DNA of 64,000 nt from an uncultured Collinsella sp. GTDB taxonomy: Bacteria; Actinomycetota; Coriobacteriia; Coriobacteriales; Coriobacteriaceae. The stretch lies in the NCBI GenBank assembly GCA_900549455.1, contig UROM01000001.1, positions 1-64,000 on the forward strand, written 5' to 3'. A program made the translations under genes and the position numbers. Each line of letters starts with the position of its first letter. Within the stretch, counting starts at the first letter, position 1. The notes under the pieces are model-generated. The model ran no database searches, was not told where the DNA came from, and worked only from the letters and a program-made list of their open reading frames with translations. This document shows, piece by piece, positions 36,229-46,000 of the stretch.

Positions 36229-38682
36229 CTATCTCGACGCCGTCTGCGCGAGGCAAGCGCGAGCGATGGCGGCCTGACCGTAGGCGATGCAGCCGTCGTT
36301 GACGGGCACAGCGTGGGGGACCAAGACGGCAAGACCGGCGTCTTTGAGTTCGTGGGTAAGGAGCTGAAGCAAAAGCCGGTTCATGAACACACCGCCCGAG
36401 AGCGCGACGGTATCGAGGCCTTCGCGCTCACAGATCTCGCACGCGACGTGGGTCGTAGCGCGCGTAATGGCGATGTGAAACCCGAGGGCGAGCCTGTCGG
36501 CCGGCGCGCCTGCCTCGATTCCATTCAGAAGAGTTTCGATGAGCGGTTGGGGGTCCAAGATGGGGGAGTCGTCGGCAGACATGAATACGCCTGCATCATT
36601 GCCGTCGAGACGAACAGGCTTACCGTCGAGCGCACGCCAAGCGGCGGCTTCGAGTTCGATGGCGGGCTCGCCTTCGTAGGTTGCCTTGCCGCAGATTCCC
36701 AGAATCGCTGCCGCGGCATCAAAGAGACGCCCCACGCTGCTGGTACGCGGGCTGTTGATGCCGCGCTCGGTCATGGTGGCTGTCACGCTGCGCGTTTGCT
36801 CGTCGAGGCCGTCCAAAAGCCGAGCGGCACCCGGGTGTTCAAGCAGGCCGAGCTCGCTCAGCAGGGCAAAGGCATTGCGCCGGGAATCGCGCACGGATGC
36901 GGCACCGCCTGGCAGCGCCCAGGTGCACAGGTGCGCGGCGCGTTCAAAATCGGCAAGGCCGGCAACAAGAAACTCGCCGCCCCAAATGGTCCCATCGGTG
37001 CCGGCGCCGGTGCCGTCAAAGGCGATGCCAAGGACGCGCGCGTCGGTTGTAAGCTGGCCCGCGGCGATAGCCTCGGCCATTACGCTCGCGATATGCGCAT
37101 GATGGTGCTGCACCTCGACGAGCGGCAGATTGCATTTTCGCGCCTGCTCGCGCGCCCACTGGCTCGATAGATAGCTGGGGTGCAAGTCGCAGGCCAGCGC
37201 GGCGGGCATCAAGTCAAAGAGATCTTCCAAGCGCGTGCGCGCGGCGTTCCAGGCATCGAAGGTCTCGCCGTTTTCGACATCGCCAATATGCTGCGACACA
37301 AAACAGGCCGCCTCGCCGCTCGCATCCTCGCGTGTGAATGCGATCGTTGCCTTTTGCTGTGGGCCGCAGGCGAGCACGCAGGGCGCGACGGCGTCGAGTG
37401 CCGGCAGCGGCAACGGCCGAGGCGCATATCCGCGAGCGCGGCGAACGGGCATAACGGCCCCACCGACCACGCGTACCACGGAGTCGTCGTAGCGCGACAG
37501 AATCGCGCGGTCGTTGCCAAGTAGCGCGTCGGCGATGCCGACGGCAACGAGGTATTCCCAGGCAAGGTCGTCGTCAGTTTCGATAGGTTCCTCGCTCAGG
37601 TTTCCGCTGGTCATGACCAGCGCGTGCATGTCATGCGACGCGGCAGCTGCAAGCAGCAGATGCTGAAGCGGTGTATAGGGGAGCATGACGCCGAGCTCGG
37701 GTAGATCGTGCGCGACGGATGGTGCGAGTGTAAGGGCGTCGGGGGAATCTCCCTCGCCAACAGCACGCCGGCGCAACAGCACGATGGGGCGGATGCTACC
37801 GGTTAGCAAGCCGCGCTCGGCATCATCGACATGGCACAGGCGTTCAGTATCGGCAAGGCTGCGCACCATAACGGCAAGCGGCTTGTTGCTGCGGCGCTTG
37901 CGACGGCGCAGCTCGACCACCGCCTGCTCATCGGCGGCGTTGCAGGCCAGATGGAATCCACCCAGGCCCTTGATGGCGACAATACCGCCGCTGGCCAGCA
38001 GCTCGACACAGCGGTCAATAATGGCATCGCTGGTTTCGCGCGTGCTGCCGATGGCTGGCGTCGCTCCCGAGCCTTCGAGCTCCATGTCACCCGCCGCCTC
38101 GCGCCAGGTAATATGTGGCCCGCAGTCAAAGCAGGCATCGGGCTGCGCATGAAAGCGCCGGTCAAGCGGGTCGCCATACTCTGCGGCGCACTCGGGGCAC
38201 ATGGGAAAGCAATCCATCGACGTGGCCGCTCGGTCATAAGGCAGCGACCGGATGATGGTAAAGCGCGGCCCGCAGTTGGTGCAGTTGATAAAGGGGTAGT
38301 GATATCGTCGGTCGGCGGGGTCGAACAGTTCGCGCAGGCAGTCGTCACAGGTGGCGATATCGGGGGAGATGAGCGTCGTGTGCATGGTCTGATCCTGCGA
38401 CGCTACGATACGAAAGACCTGCTCATCGTCGGCATCCCAAGCGTCGGGCTCCAGGTCTGCAACAGCGACATGCTCAACGCGGGCCGCGGCAGGTGCGTGC
38501 TTCGACAGCGCGGCGACAAAGTCGTCGAGTGCCTCGACCGAAGCATGCGCCTCGATGTGCACGCCATCGCCCGCGTTGAGCACCCAGCCGCAGATGCCAT
38601 ACGCCATAGCCTCGCGATACACAAATGGCCGCATGCCAACGCCCTGCACAATGCCCGTCACATGAATATGCACATGCCGCAT
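36229..38682 (-). CDS. hypF: Carbamoyltransferase HypF
   Basis: 817 residues. Start is ATG 38680-38682 (MRHVHIHVTGIVQGVGMRPFVYR), which has GGGGAG just upstream; the ATG 15 bases earlier has none. Domains in order: acylphosphatase (1-95), two zinc-finger units (CDDC...CTNCG near 110-140, CPEC...CFDCG near 160-190), YrdC-like ATP-binding (about 205-390), and Kae1-like carbamoyl transferase (about 410-817, with HHHAHIASVMAE and DGTGAGTDGTIWGGEF). It makes the thiocarbamate on HypE from carbamoyl phosphate. It directly follows nikR. Confidence 0.96.
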   Translation of the reverse strand: MRHVHIHVTGIVQGVGMRPFVYREAMAYGICGWVLNAGDGVHIEAHASVEALDDFVAALSKHAPAAARVEHVAVADLEPDAWDADDEQVFRIVASQDQTMHTTLISPDIATCDDCLRELFDPADRRYHYPFINCTNCGPRFTIIRSLPYDRAATSMDCFPMCPECAAEYGDPLDRRFHAQPDACFDCGPHITWREAAGDMELEGSGATPAIGSTRETSDAIIDRCVELLASGGIVAIKGLGGFHLACNAADEQAVVELRRRKRRSNKPLAVMVRSLADTERLCHVDDAERGLLTGSIRPIVLLRRRAVGEGDSPDALTLAPSVAHDLPELGVMLPYTPLQHLLLAAAASHDMHALVMTSGNLSEEPIETDDDLAWEYLVAVGIADALLGNDRAILSRYDDSVVRVVGGAVMPVRRARGYAPRPLPLPALDAVAPCVLACGPQQKATIAFTREDASGEAACFVSQHIGDVENGETFDAWNAARTRLEDLFDLMPAALACDLHPSYLSSQWAREQARKCNLPLVEVQHHHAHIASVMAEAIAAGQLTTDARVLGIAFDGTGAGTDGTIWGGEFLVAGLADFERAAHLCTWALPGGAASVRDSRRNAFALLSELGLLEHPGAARLLDGLDEQTRSVTATMTERGINSPRTSSVGRLFDAAAAILGICGKATYEGEPAIELEAAAWRALDGKPVRLDGNDAGVFMSADDSPILDPQPLIETLLNGIEAGAPADRLALGFHIAITRATTHVACEICEREGLDTVALSGGVFMNRLLLQLLTHELKDAGLAVLVPHAVPVNDGCIAYGQAAIARACLAQTASR

Positions 38683-38711
38683 GTGGCTCCCCTTCATTGA
38701 AGTGTGTGCTG

Positions 38712-39206
38712 TTAGAGCCCCAAGCTCTGCTTGGTGGCGGCGCAGGTGAGCTCGCCGTGCTTAACGCCGCGCAGCCCCAGCAACCGGTCCGCCAGCTCGT
38801 AGACGCGTTTGCCGCGACCCTTGAGCGCCAGAATCTCCAGGCAGTTGTGGTGGTCCAGATGCACGTGCATGGTCGAGACAATCTCGTCGGTGTAGTCGTG
38901 CTGCACCTCGTCCAGACGGCGCGTCAGGTCGCCGGTATGGTGGTCATAGATCATGGTGAGCGAACCGATGACCTGCTCGTCGGGCGTGCGCATCTGCTCC
39001 TTGGCGATTGAGGCACGAATCAGATCGCGTACGGCCTCGGAACGGTTGGCCACGTCACCGCGGCGCGCGATCTGCTCGTCAAAGCGGCGCAGCAGGTCGT
39101 CGGGCGCGGTGACCGAAAAGCGGACCAGCTCGGAGCTGGAGCCGCTGCAGCGGCAGTTCGCATCGTCGTCCGCACCGTAATCGTGCTCGTGCTCGTGCTC
39201 GGCCAC
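38712..39206 (-). CDS. nikR: Nickel-responsive regulator NikR with a metal-binding-like N-terminal extension
   Basis: 164 residues. The ribbon-helix-helix domain is at about 27-65 (ELVRFSVTAPDDLLRRFDEQIA) and the ACT-like nickel domain at 80-150. The nickel ligands of E. coli NikR are represented in MIYDHHTGD and VHLDHHNCLEI. Upstream of the RHH domain is an unusual 25-residue tail, beginning EHEHEHDYGADDDANCRC, with three His and two Cys. The start is GTG 39204-39206, two bases from the stop of the small upstream gene. Placement at the head of the hyp genes suggests that it adjusts hydrogenase maturation and nickel uptake to nickel supply. Confidence 0.88.
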   Translation of the reverse strand: MAEHEHEHDYGADDDANCRCSGSSSELVRFSVTAPDDLLRRFDEQIARRGDVANRSEAVRDLIRASIAKEQMRTPDEQVIGSLTMIYDHHTGDLTRRLDEVQHDYTDEIVSTMHVHLDHHNCLEILALKGRGKRVYELADRLLGLRGVKHGELTCAATKQSLGL

Positions 39207-39207
39207 G

Positions 39208-39456
39208 TTACACCAGTTTCACAGAGCCGACGGAGTTGTGGTCGGCCTCGATGGCCTCCTCGTAGCCCTCGAGCGCATCGTGCGCCTCGTGCAGCGCAGA
39301 CATGGCGGCCTCGAGCTTGGCGCCAATGCGCTCCATGTCAAAGTTCTCGGTCGCATGCAGCAACTGATGGCTCCACTCGTGAGCGAGCTCAATAGTGTCG
39401 TCGACCTGCTTGACGCTCATGGCAAGCTGGCTCATGTTCATTCCGACGTCATGCAT
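39208..39456 (-). CDS. Small His-rich helical protein upstream of nikR, unknown function
   Basis: 82 residues, almost wholly helical by pattern, with seven His spread through it (for example AHEWSHQLLHATENF and LHEAHDALEGYEE) and a run of Met near the start. GGAG precedes the ATG. It has no recognised domain. Tight spacing to nikR (one base between stop and start) shows cotranscription, so nickel handling or hydrogenase maturation is the best guess, inferred from context only. Confidence 0.65.
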   Translation of the reverse strand: MHDVGMNMSQLAMSVKQVDDTIELAHEWSHQLLHATENFDMERIGAKLEAAMSALHEAHDALEGYEEAIEADHNSVGSVKLV

Positions 39457-39532
39457 GGGAATCTCCTTTTGTGCGGGGCGATATGGTGGTTCAGATTCTA
39501 CTACGCCCGCCTTGGGCGCCGCCGCATAAGAA

Positions 39533-39565
39533 AACGGGTGCGAGTCCGTCTGACTCGCACCCGTT
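39533..39565 (-). terminator. Terminator of trxA
   Basis: AACGGGTGCGAGTC and its complement form a perfect 14-base stem with a five-base loop; on the minus strand it is followed by TTTTCTT. It separates trxA from the small gene before nikR. Confidence 0.85.
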
Positions 39566-39676
39566 CACTGGGGGCTGTTTGTGTCTACCATGCTATCCGT
39601 GGTCGCATGCCTTGCGTTTGGCACTCCGGCGAGCGGTGCGAAACCGCTCATGGACGGCAGGCAAGTAACAAGCGTA

Positions 39677-39997
39677 TTACAGATGTTTCTCCAGCAGTGC
39701 CTGAAGTCTTGCCTTGGGTAAGGCGCCGACCGAGCGGTCGACCTCTTCGCCGTTCTTAAAGACGATCAGCGTGGGGATGCTCATGACGCCAAACTTCATG
39801 GCCAGGTCCTGGTTGTCATCGACGTTGCACTTGGCCACAGCCAGCTTGCCGGCCAGTTCGTCGGCAACCTCGTCTACGATGGGCGAGAGCGAGCGGCAGG
39901 GGCCGCACCACGGGGCCCAAAAATCAACCAGTACGGGCAGGCTATCGTTGACGACAGCGTCGAAGTTCTCGGGGGTAATCTGCTTGATGTCAGCCAT
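39677..39997 (-). CDS. trxA: Thioredoxin
   Basis: 106 residues from ATG 39995-39997 (MADIKQITPENFDAVV), with TGGAGGTC upstream. Active site WAPWCGPCR at about residues 27-35, then the cis-Pro segment SIPTLIVFKNGEEV. It reduces protein disulfides in the cytosol. A longer reading to 40081 has no ribosome site and overlaps the promoter region. Confidence 0.95.
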   Translation of the reverse strand: MADIKQITPENFDAVVNDSLPVLVDFWAPWCGPCRSLSPIVDEVADELAGKLAVAKCNVDDNQDLAMKFGVMSIPTLIVFKNGEEVDRSVGALPKARLQALLEKHL

Positions 39998-40133
39998 GGT
40001 GACCTCCATAATGCGACGCGGCTCGGCCGCGTAAAACTCAGTACGACCGTGCTTATACCCAGCGGCTCGTAAAGCAACCACTCACGGGCGGCTCTTTTAT
40101 ATAATAGTGGGCACGCAAACGATTGGAGAGCGC

Positions 40134-40709
40134 ATGCCCACGTCACAAAGCCAGAAAAAAGAAGCCATCGCTCAGGCGACCGAGCAGGAGCTCGCGTCGC
40201 TTGCAGATCGCGGTGTGCGTATCTCGGGCAACGCGTGCTCGCCGATTGTGCTGGTCAAAGGCGATTTGGATGAAGCCGAGTGCTCGGGCGGCGAGCTGGC
40301 TGCCGGCGCGGATGGCGCCGCGTTGCGCAAGGCGCTCGGCGCCATCGGATATGCCCCCGAGGATTTTTGCGTGCTGGCAAGCGTCGCCGGCGCGGGCGAC
40401 GGAGCGGTCGCGGCGGGCGAGGCCCTGACGTGCGACCTGTTCCGCGAGGCGCTGGAGACCTTGGACCCCGAGGCGGTGCTGCTGCTGGACAACAGTGCGG
40501 CTGATGTCATGCGCGAGACCTATGCCGATATGCTTGTGGCAATTGATGACTTTGACACCGCTATGCTCAAGCCCGGCCTGGTCGCCCATGTGCAGGGACG
40601 CCGCGTGCTGGCGCTCGACGGTTTTGAGGCGGCGCTCACCGACAAGGCCGCCAAGCAGCGCATGTGGGCCTACATTAAGCAGCTGACCCCGGCGGCTGCA
40701 CCGCTGTAG
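40134..40709 (+). CDS. Conserved hypothetical protein
   Basis: 191 residues from ATG 40134 (MPTSQSQKKEAIAQATEQE), after TTGGAGAG, with a TATAAT box at 40100-40105. It is a cytosolic, Ala-rich alpha/beta protein: SPIVLVKGDLDEAECSGG, LRKALGAIGYAPEDFCVLA, LDPEAVLLLDNSAADVM, then VQGRRVLALDGFEAAL. The strand-helix rhythm and DPEAVLLLD resemble a uracil-DNA-glycosylase-like or Rossmann-like fold, but no catalytic motif is clear and I assign no function. It is divergent from trxA. Confidence 0.7.
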   Translation: MPTSQSQKKEAIAQATEQELASLADRGVRISGNACSPIVLVKGDLDEAECSGGELAAGADGAALRKALGAIGYAPEDFCVLASVAGAGDGAVAAGEALTCDLFREALETLDPEAVLLLDNSAADVMRETYADMLVAIDDFDTAMLKPGLVAHVQGRRVLALDGFEAALTDKAAKQRMWAYIKQLTPAAAPL

Positions 40710-40769
40710 AGGACCGGAGCCGGCAAGGTGGCCCTGGCGGGTCGAGCGCGGCGCCGACTTATCGCGTCC

Positions 40770-42047
40770 TTACATCACGGCGCGCAGCTCAAACCGGTCG
40801 CCGTTAATGCGGAACTGGCAGTTGCCGTTCATGCGCTCGACGGCAAGCATAATGCTCTTGGTGCCAAAGCCGTGCCCTGTGTGCTGAGCCACGGGCATGC
40901 CATCGACCATGTGCGGCGCACGGCCAAACGTGTTGGAAACCAGCAGTAGAAGATGACCGTCTTCGTAGCGGAGGTCCAGGTCGACAAACCGCTTGCCTTC
41001 GGGGGCGGCGCTCGCCGCGGCGATGGCATTGTCCAGGGCGTTCGATACCACACTGAACAGATCGACATCGCCCACGTGGACGGTTTCGGGCACGGCGGCG
41101 CGCAGGTCGGCGGTGATGCCGTGCGCGTTGATGTCCGCGGAAAGCGACGAGAGCGCAATGTTGACCGTTTCGTTGGCGCAGTAGCGGCGCACGGCAGTGC
41201 GGTCGTTGGTCTCGCAGAGCGCGTCGATGCGCTCGAGCGCCTCATCGGTGCGACCCTCTTCGATCAGGGCCGCTAGACCGCGCAGGTAGTGGCGCATGTC
41301 GTGACGGAGAACCGAGAGCTCGCGTCCGGACTGGCGCCAGGCTTCGAGCTCTTTGATGGCCGCGCTGTCGCGGGTCGCGAGCATCCAACGCTCGCGCTCG
41401 GCGATTTCCTTTGCCTCGTATTCGCGAAGGTAGACGGCAAGAAACATAAGGTAGAAGGCGCAGAGGGCGAACGCCAAAAACTCAACGGTTACCACCGAGC
41501 CCGAGTGGAAGAGCGTGGTATAGACGTTGGTGGCGTAATCGAAGATGTAGTAGACGAGCGGCAGGATGAACAGAATCTCCAGCTCGGTGGGGCTTTTGAT
41601 CGCCAGGCGGGGGCCAATCTCGCTTGCCCAATGCAACAAGACGGCAAAGACGCCGAGCGTGGTAATGATGCGCGCCGTGTAGTACGCGACCTGCGAATCG
41701 GTGGCGGCGAATGCGGCGATGCCCATCCAGTTGCTAAACTGGCAGCTCAGGTAGGCACTGGTAACGCCCAGGATGGCGAGCAGCGGACTCAGGCGATAGC
41801 GTACGCACAAGTAGACGACAAGCGGCAGATGCACGACGAGTGGATAGGCCTGTCGGGCAAGCAGCTCACCACCGACGAGGTTGGCAATCGCAAAAGCGGT
41901 GCCGGTTACGGCGCCGACCCCCACCAGTTCGAGCGAATGGCGGCGGCTGATCTCGACACCGCACAGCGCCGCCGAGGCAAAGACGCCAAAGAGCAACGTC
42001 GTCGCATGGTGGATTGCCCAAAGTACCAGTTCTGCCGAGGAAAGCAT
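40770..42047 (-). CDS. Sensor histidine kinase, AgrC/GHKL type
   Basis: 425 residues from ATG 42045-42047, overlapping the TGA of the response-regulator gene (ATGA), so the two are coupled. The first 220 residues hold about six membrane helices. The phosphorylated His lies in SVLRHDMRHYLRGL near residue 250. The ATP-binding region shows the N box NALDNAIAAA and the G box GHGFGTKSI. This is the peptide-sensing AgrC/ComD layout, though no AgrB or AgrD gene is next to it. It is divergent from the large surface protein. Confidence 0.88.
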   Translation of the reverse strand: MLSSAELVLWAIHHATTLLFGVFASAALCGVEISRRHSLELVGVGAVTGTAFAIANLVGGELLARQAYPLVVHLPLVVYLCVRYRLSPLLAILGVTSAYLSCQFSNWMGIAAFAATDSQVAYYTARIITTLGVFAVLLHWASEIGPRLAIKSPTELEILFILPLVYYIFDYATNVYTTLFHSGSVVTVEFLAFALCAFYLMFLAVYLREYEAKEIAERERWMLATRDSAAIKELEAWRQSGRELSVLRHDMRHYLRGLAALIEEGRTDEALERIDALCETNDRTAVRRYCANETVNIALSSLSADINAHGITADLRAAVPETVHVGDVDLFSVVSNALDNAIAAASAAPEGKRFVDLDLRYEDGHLLLLVSNTFGRAPHMVDGMPVAQHTGHGFGTKSIMLAVERMNGNCQFRINGDRFELRAVM

Positions 42048-42769
42048 CAGCGTCTCCCGCCCTCGAACCGCACCGCAAAGTAGGCGTCTTGGAATCCCTG
42101 CTTGCAGCTGCGCGCGAGCGGTATGCACGCGCCCGAGCGCATGACGATTTCCGTGCGGTTAAAGTGGTCGATGTTGCGCAGATTGACCTGGTAGCTGCGG
42201 TGGCACTTAAAGAAGGTCGCGTTTTGGGCCAGTCGGTCCTCGATGCTGCGGAACGGCTCGAGCGCCTCGATATCGCGGCCGTCGCGCAGGTGGAAGACCA
42301 CGTGCTTGTTGCGAGCCTCGGCATATTCGATATCGGATAGGCGCAGGGCATGGTAGCCAAAGGACGTCTTGATGACGAGCTCGTCGATTGCAGCCGGACG
42401 CAGGCTCGACAGCTCGTCGAGCAGTTGCGCCAAGCGCTCGTAGGTCACGGGTTTGAGCAGGTAGTCGAAGGCGCGGACCTCGTAGGACTCAAGTGCGAAC
42501 TCGGGCGATGAGGTCAGAAATACCAAGTGCACGGCGGTATCGGATTGGCGCAGCTCGCGGGCGGTGTCCATGCCGTTGACGAGCGGCATGATCATGTCGA
42601 GCATGATAATGTCGGCGCGCGATGCGGCATGGCGTGCCAGCAGGTCCTCGCCGCGCGTGACGAGTGCAACATCGACCGCCGTACCCGTCTCGGCCGACCA
42701 GCGGTTGATCATGCGGTGCAGGTTATCTAGAAAGGCGACGTCGTCGTCGCAGGCGATGATTTTGAGCAT
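42047..42769 (-). CDS. LytTR-family response regulator, AgrA-like
   Basis: 240 residues from ATG 42767-42769 (MLKIIACDDDVAFLDNL), with AGGGGG upstream. The receiver domain covers residues 1-120 (acidic DDD, phosphorylated Asp in IIMLDMIMPLVNG, Lys in YLLKPVTYE). The LytTR DNA-binding domain is at 135-240 (IEYAEARNKHVVFHL, FKCHRSYQVNLRNI). Its best candidate target is the divergent surface-protein gene at 43009, 239 bases away. Confidence 0.9.
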   Translation of the reverse strand: MLKIIACDDDVAFLDNLHRMINRWSAETGTAVDVALVTRGEDLLARHAASRADIIMLDMIMPLVNGMDTARELRQSDTAVHLVFLTSSPEFALESYEVRAFDYLLKPVTYERLAQLLDELSSLRPAAIDELVIKTSFGYHALRLSDIEYAEARNKHVVFHLRDGRDIEALEPFRSIEDRLAQNATFFKCHRSYQVNLRNIDHFNRTEIVMRSGACIPLARSCKQGFQDAYFAVRFEGGRR

Positions 42770-43008
42770 ATTGGGCCCCCTTAGTACCTCGATTTTGCCA
42801 CATCGTGCACGCGCCACCCGCGGGGGTGCGTTCCGTTTGCGCCCCACGGTACGCAACTCGCGCCGAGCGGCAGGGTGTCAAAACATGCGGTTGCACAATA
42901 CCAGGTGGATATATATGTCAATTTGAGCTAGCGGCTGGCGAGGGACCATGCCGGCCGCGCCAAGCGATATCGGACATCGCGAAAGCATAGGGGTAAGGGA
43001 GCTGAACG
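42770..43008. promoter_or_regulatory. Divergent promoter region between the response regulator and the surface protein
   Basis: 239 bases. On the plus strand TTGCAC (42891-42896) and the TATATATG run at 42910-42917 could be -35 and -10 boxes for the surface-protein gene. Similar GGTACGCAAC and GCGGTTGCAC segments at about 42848 and 42887 might be LytTR sites; I could not confirm a direct-repeat pair. Confidence 0.4.
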
Positions 43009-46000
43009 ATGAAGGAGAAGAAGATGGGGATGCGCGCTGCGTTGATGCGTCTGCTGGGTATCGCAACCGTGGCATGCGCGCTCGTGGCGACGCCGGCCGT
43101 GGCAAACGCCGAGACGCAGGTTATGCCCGACGGGGTGAGGGCGGAGGTGCTGTCGCTTAAGCAGGCCAACAACGAACCCGTCCAAATCACCGAGCCGGGC
43201 AGTTACGTACTTAAGACGGCTGAGGGTGAGGTCACGCCATCTTCGGGTTACACCATCGACGCGCCGGATGCGTCTCGGATTAATCCTGTGAGGATCTACA
43301 TCGATGGTACGGTCTACGTGAACGATAAGACTAACTGGCGGGTTGAGCAAACTCGATGGCTGTTCAACATCAAACAGGGTAGCAATATCGAGTTCATCGG
43401 TGTCAACAATCCGTGCGTCAGCTTCCATAGAAACCAAAAGCAATTTGAGTCCGTAAGCGGCTTTTTGACCGACCGCTATTACAGCGGTGGCTACAAAAAG
43501 GCATCGGGCGACATCTCGGTTGGCCTGGGGGTTGGCGACGGCTCGCAGAATTTCATTCTCTCGTATGGCAGCAAGTACGAGCAAAAGGTACCTGCGATTT
43601 CCCTGGGTAGCACCGAGGGCAAGTTAACCGCCAAGTTCGAAAAAATGAAGATCCAAGGCTATGTTGGCAAATCGGGCGCAGTGGCGGGCAACGCCCAAGA
43701 GTATGCCGTTCCTGTACATCTCTTCCGTGAGGGCAGGGATACGACTGGCGGCAATACCAACTCCTTCGCGGCGACTTTTACCGACTGTGTGTTCTACGAT
43801 ACGTCTGGAGACTTCAATGGTGCTGTTTCCGTCGATGGCAACAGCAGCTTCAAGATGCCCAAAGACGGAAGCGCTGTCGCAAAGTTGACGGCGACGTTCA
43901 ACAATTGCAGCTTCACTGGCAGCAATGGGGAGAACGTGGGCGTCAGGCAGACGAACAATAGTTACAGCTCAGTCGAAGCGGCTCGTTATTTTACTAATTC
44001 TTCTGTCCTTAATACCTATGCTGTCGCAGGCGTGATGGGCGTCACCAACGCTACGGTCAACCTCAACGACTGCAAGATGAGCAACTTCCACAGCACGCGT
44101 TCGAGCTCGGCCGACAACACTTTGACAGTCGATGCCCTTAATGTTGCACGAAGCGCTCGCTGCAACATAAACGGCGGCGAAATTTCTCGCTATGGCGCGC
44201 GCGGCAATACGTGCGTGGTATACGCCGCCGGAACCCTTACCCTTAACGGATCGCCGGAAATCGCGAGCTACTGGAAGAACAGCCACGCCGACGATACTAA
44301 TTATGGCGACAAGTACACTGAAGCTGATAAGGCTACGGGAACCGCCAAGAGCCTGTATGTCCCGAAGAAAAAGAGTGTCGATGCCAACGTCCCGGCGCTG
44401 AATATCGCGTCTGACTTCTCCGTACGCGGAGGCTTTGGAGACAATGTTTGGATCTCGATTGAGGAGACTGCGGACAGTAATGGCGTAAAGTCGCGTGTCC
44501 TTGGCACCTGCGAATCCAACAAGATCGAAGGCGTTGTGCCAGACGGCTCGTCCGAGAACGACGACAACTCCGACAAGTACGAGGTCGTGAACCTTAACGG
44601 CGACCTCACCTTCCGCGAGACCATCCACCAACACAAGTGGAAGGTCGAAGCTGACGGCATGGGCGTTAAGGCGTCGTGCGTGGGTCCGTTCCGCAACAGC
44701 GAGTGCGAATATGGTATGGGCGAGGACGGCGAGCCCAAAAAGTACCTGAGGGCCACGTATAAGCTTTCCATGTCCAAGGCAACGAGCTCTCAGAGCACCG
44801 AGCTTGTCTATGACGGCTGCCCGGTCAAGATTGCTTTGAACAAGGACGGCGCGTGGAATCTAGAGCAGATGGGCGTAACTGCCAGCGGTGAATTCACGTG
44901 GTATCAGTGCAAGTCCCAGGCGGATGCCGAGGCATATAAAAACGGCACCAAGCTCAAGGGCGCCCCGACGGACGCCGGCTACTACTATGTCGTTACGAGC
45001 TTTAAGACTGCCTCTGGTCAGACGCTCGAGGGCAAGAAGTCTTTTGAGATTTCGCAGCGCCGCTTGGTCAAGAATCAATCCTACAAGTTCACCCTTAAAG
45101 ACGGCGGCAAGGGCGCGGGCAAGTATGCCTATGACGGCAAGGAACATCAGCCTGTCGTTGAAAGTGCAAAGTTCAAGAACGGTGCCGGCGAGTGGGTCGA
45201 TCTCGTTGAGGGCAAGGATTACGAGCTCAGCGCTCGAAGTGAATCCGGACTGAAGCAGACCGAGCCAGGACAATACGAGTGCATTGTCATCGGTAAGGGC
45301 AACTTCACGACCGATGGCGGCACCACAAGTGTTCTGACGCTCAAATGGGAGATCGTTGACGTTTCGCGCTTTGACCTCGAGGTCGCTGGCTTCGATGGCA
45401 CCTATGATGGCGACGAGCACGGCATTACGGTCAACGTTAAGAACGATCCTGTTCCGGCGGATATGAAGATCGAGTACTGCGAAGAGGGCGGCGATTGGAC
45501 GACGAAAAAGCCGACCTATCGCAATGCGGCCGAGTACACGACATCCTATCGTGTGACGGCTTCTGACTACCTGACCGTCACGGGCAGCGCGACTGTGAAG
45601 ATTTCCAAGGCCGATCAGAAGGCGCCGACTGGACTCGTGGGTAATAATTGGACCACTTGCAGCAGCAAGGACGGCTCTATCTCGGGCGTGACCAAGGCGA
45701 TGGAATACCGTCGCGGGTCGAGCGGGAGCTATCAGAAGATAACGTCTGACGGTAAACTGACCGGGCTTACGAAGTCGGGAACGTATTACGTCCGCTTTGC
45801 CGAGGATAGCAACCACAATGCGTCTGCCGATGCCGAGGTTAAGATCGAGCAGGGCCCCCATGCCGTTGCCGACAACGCTGCCTGGAAGCCGAATGGCGAA
45901 GGTAGCCACGTTAAGGTCTGCAAGTATTGCAAGAAGACTCAGGAGCGCCAGCCCTGCAGGTGGAAATATGAGATCGTTACGCCCGCCACGCCTGAGGCCG

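Noticed and set aside
42805..42990. 61-codon Cys-containing frame next to the AgrC/AgrA pair, considered as an AgrD-like peptide
   Set aside because: No ribosome site, no amphipathic leader or conserved C-terminal charge pattern, and it overlaps the divergent promoter region.
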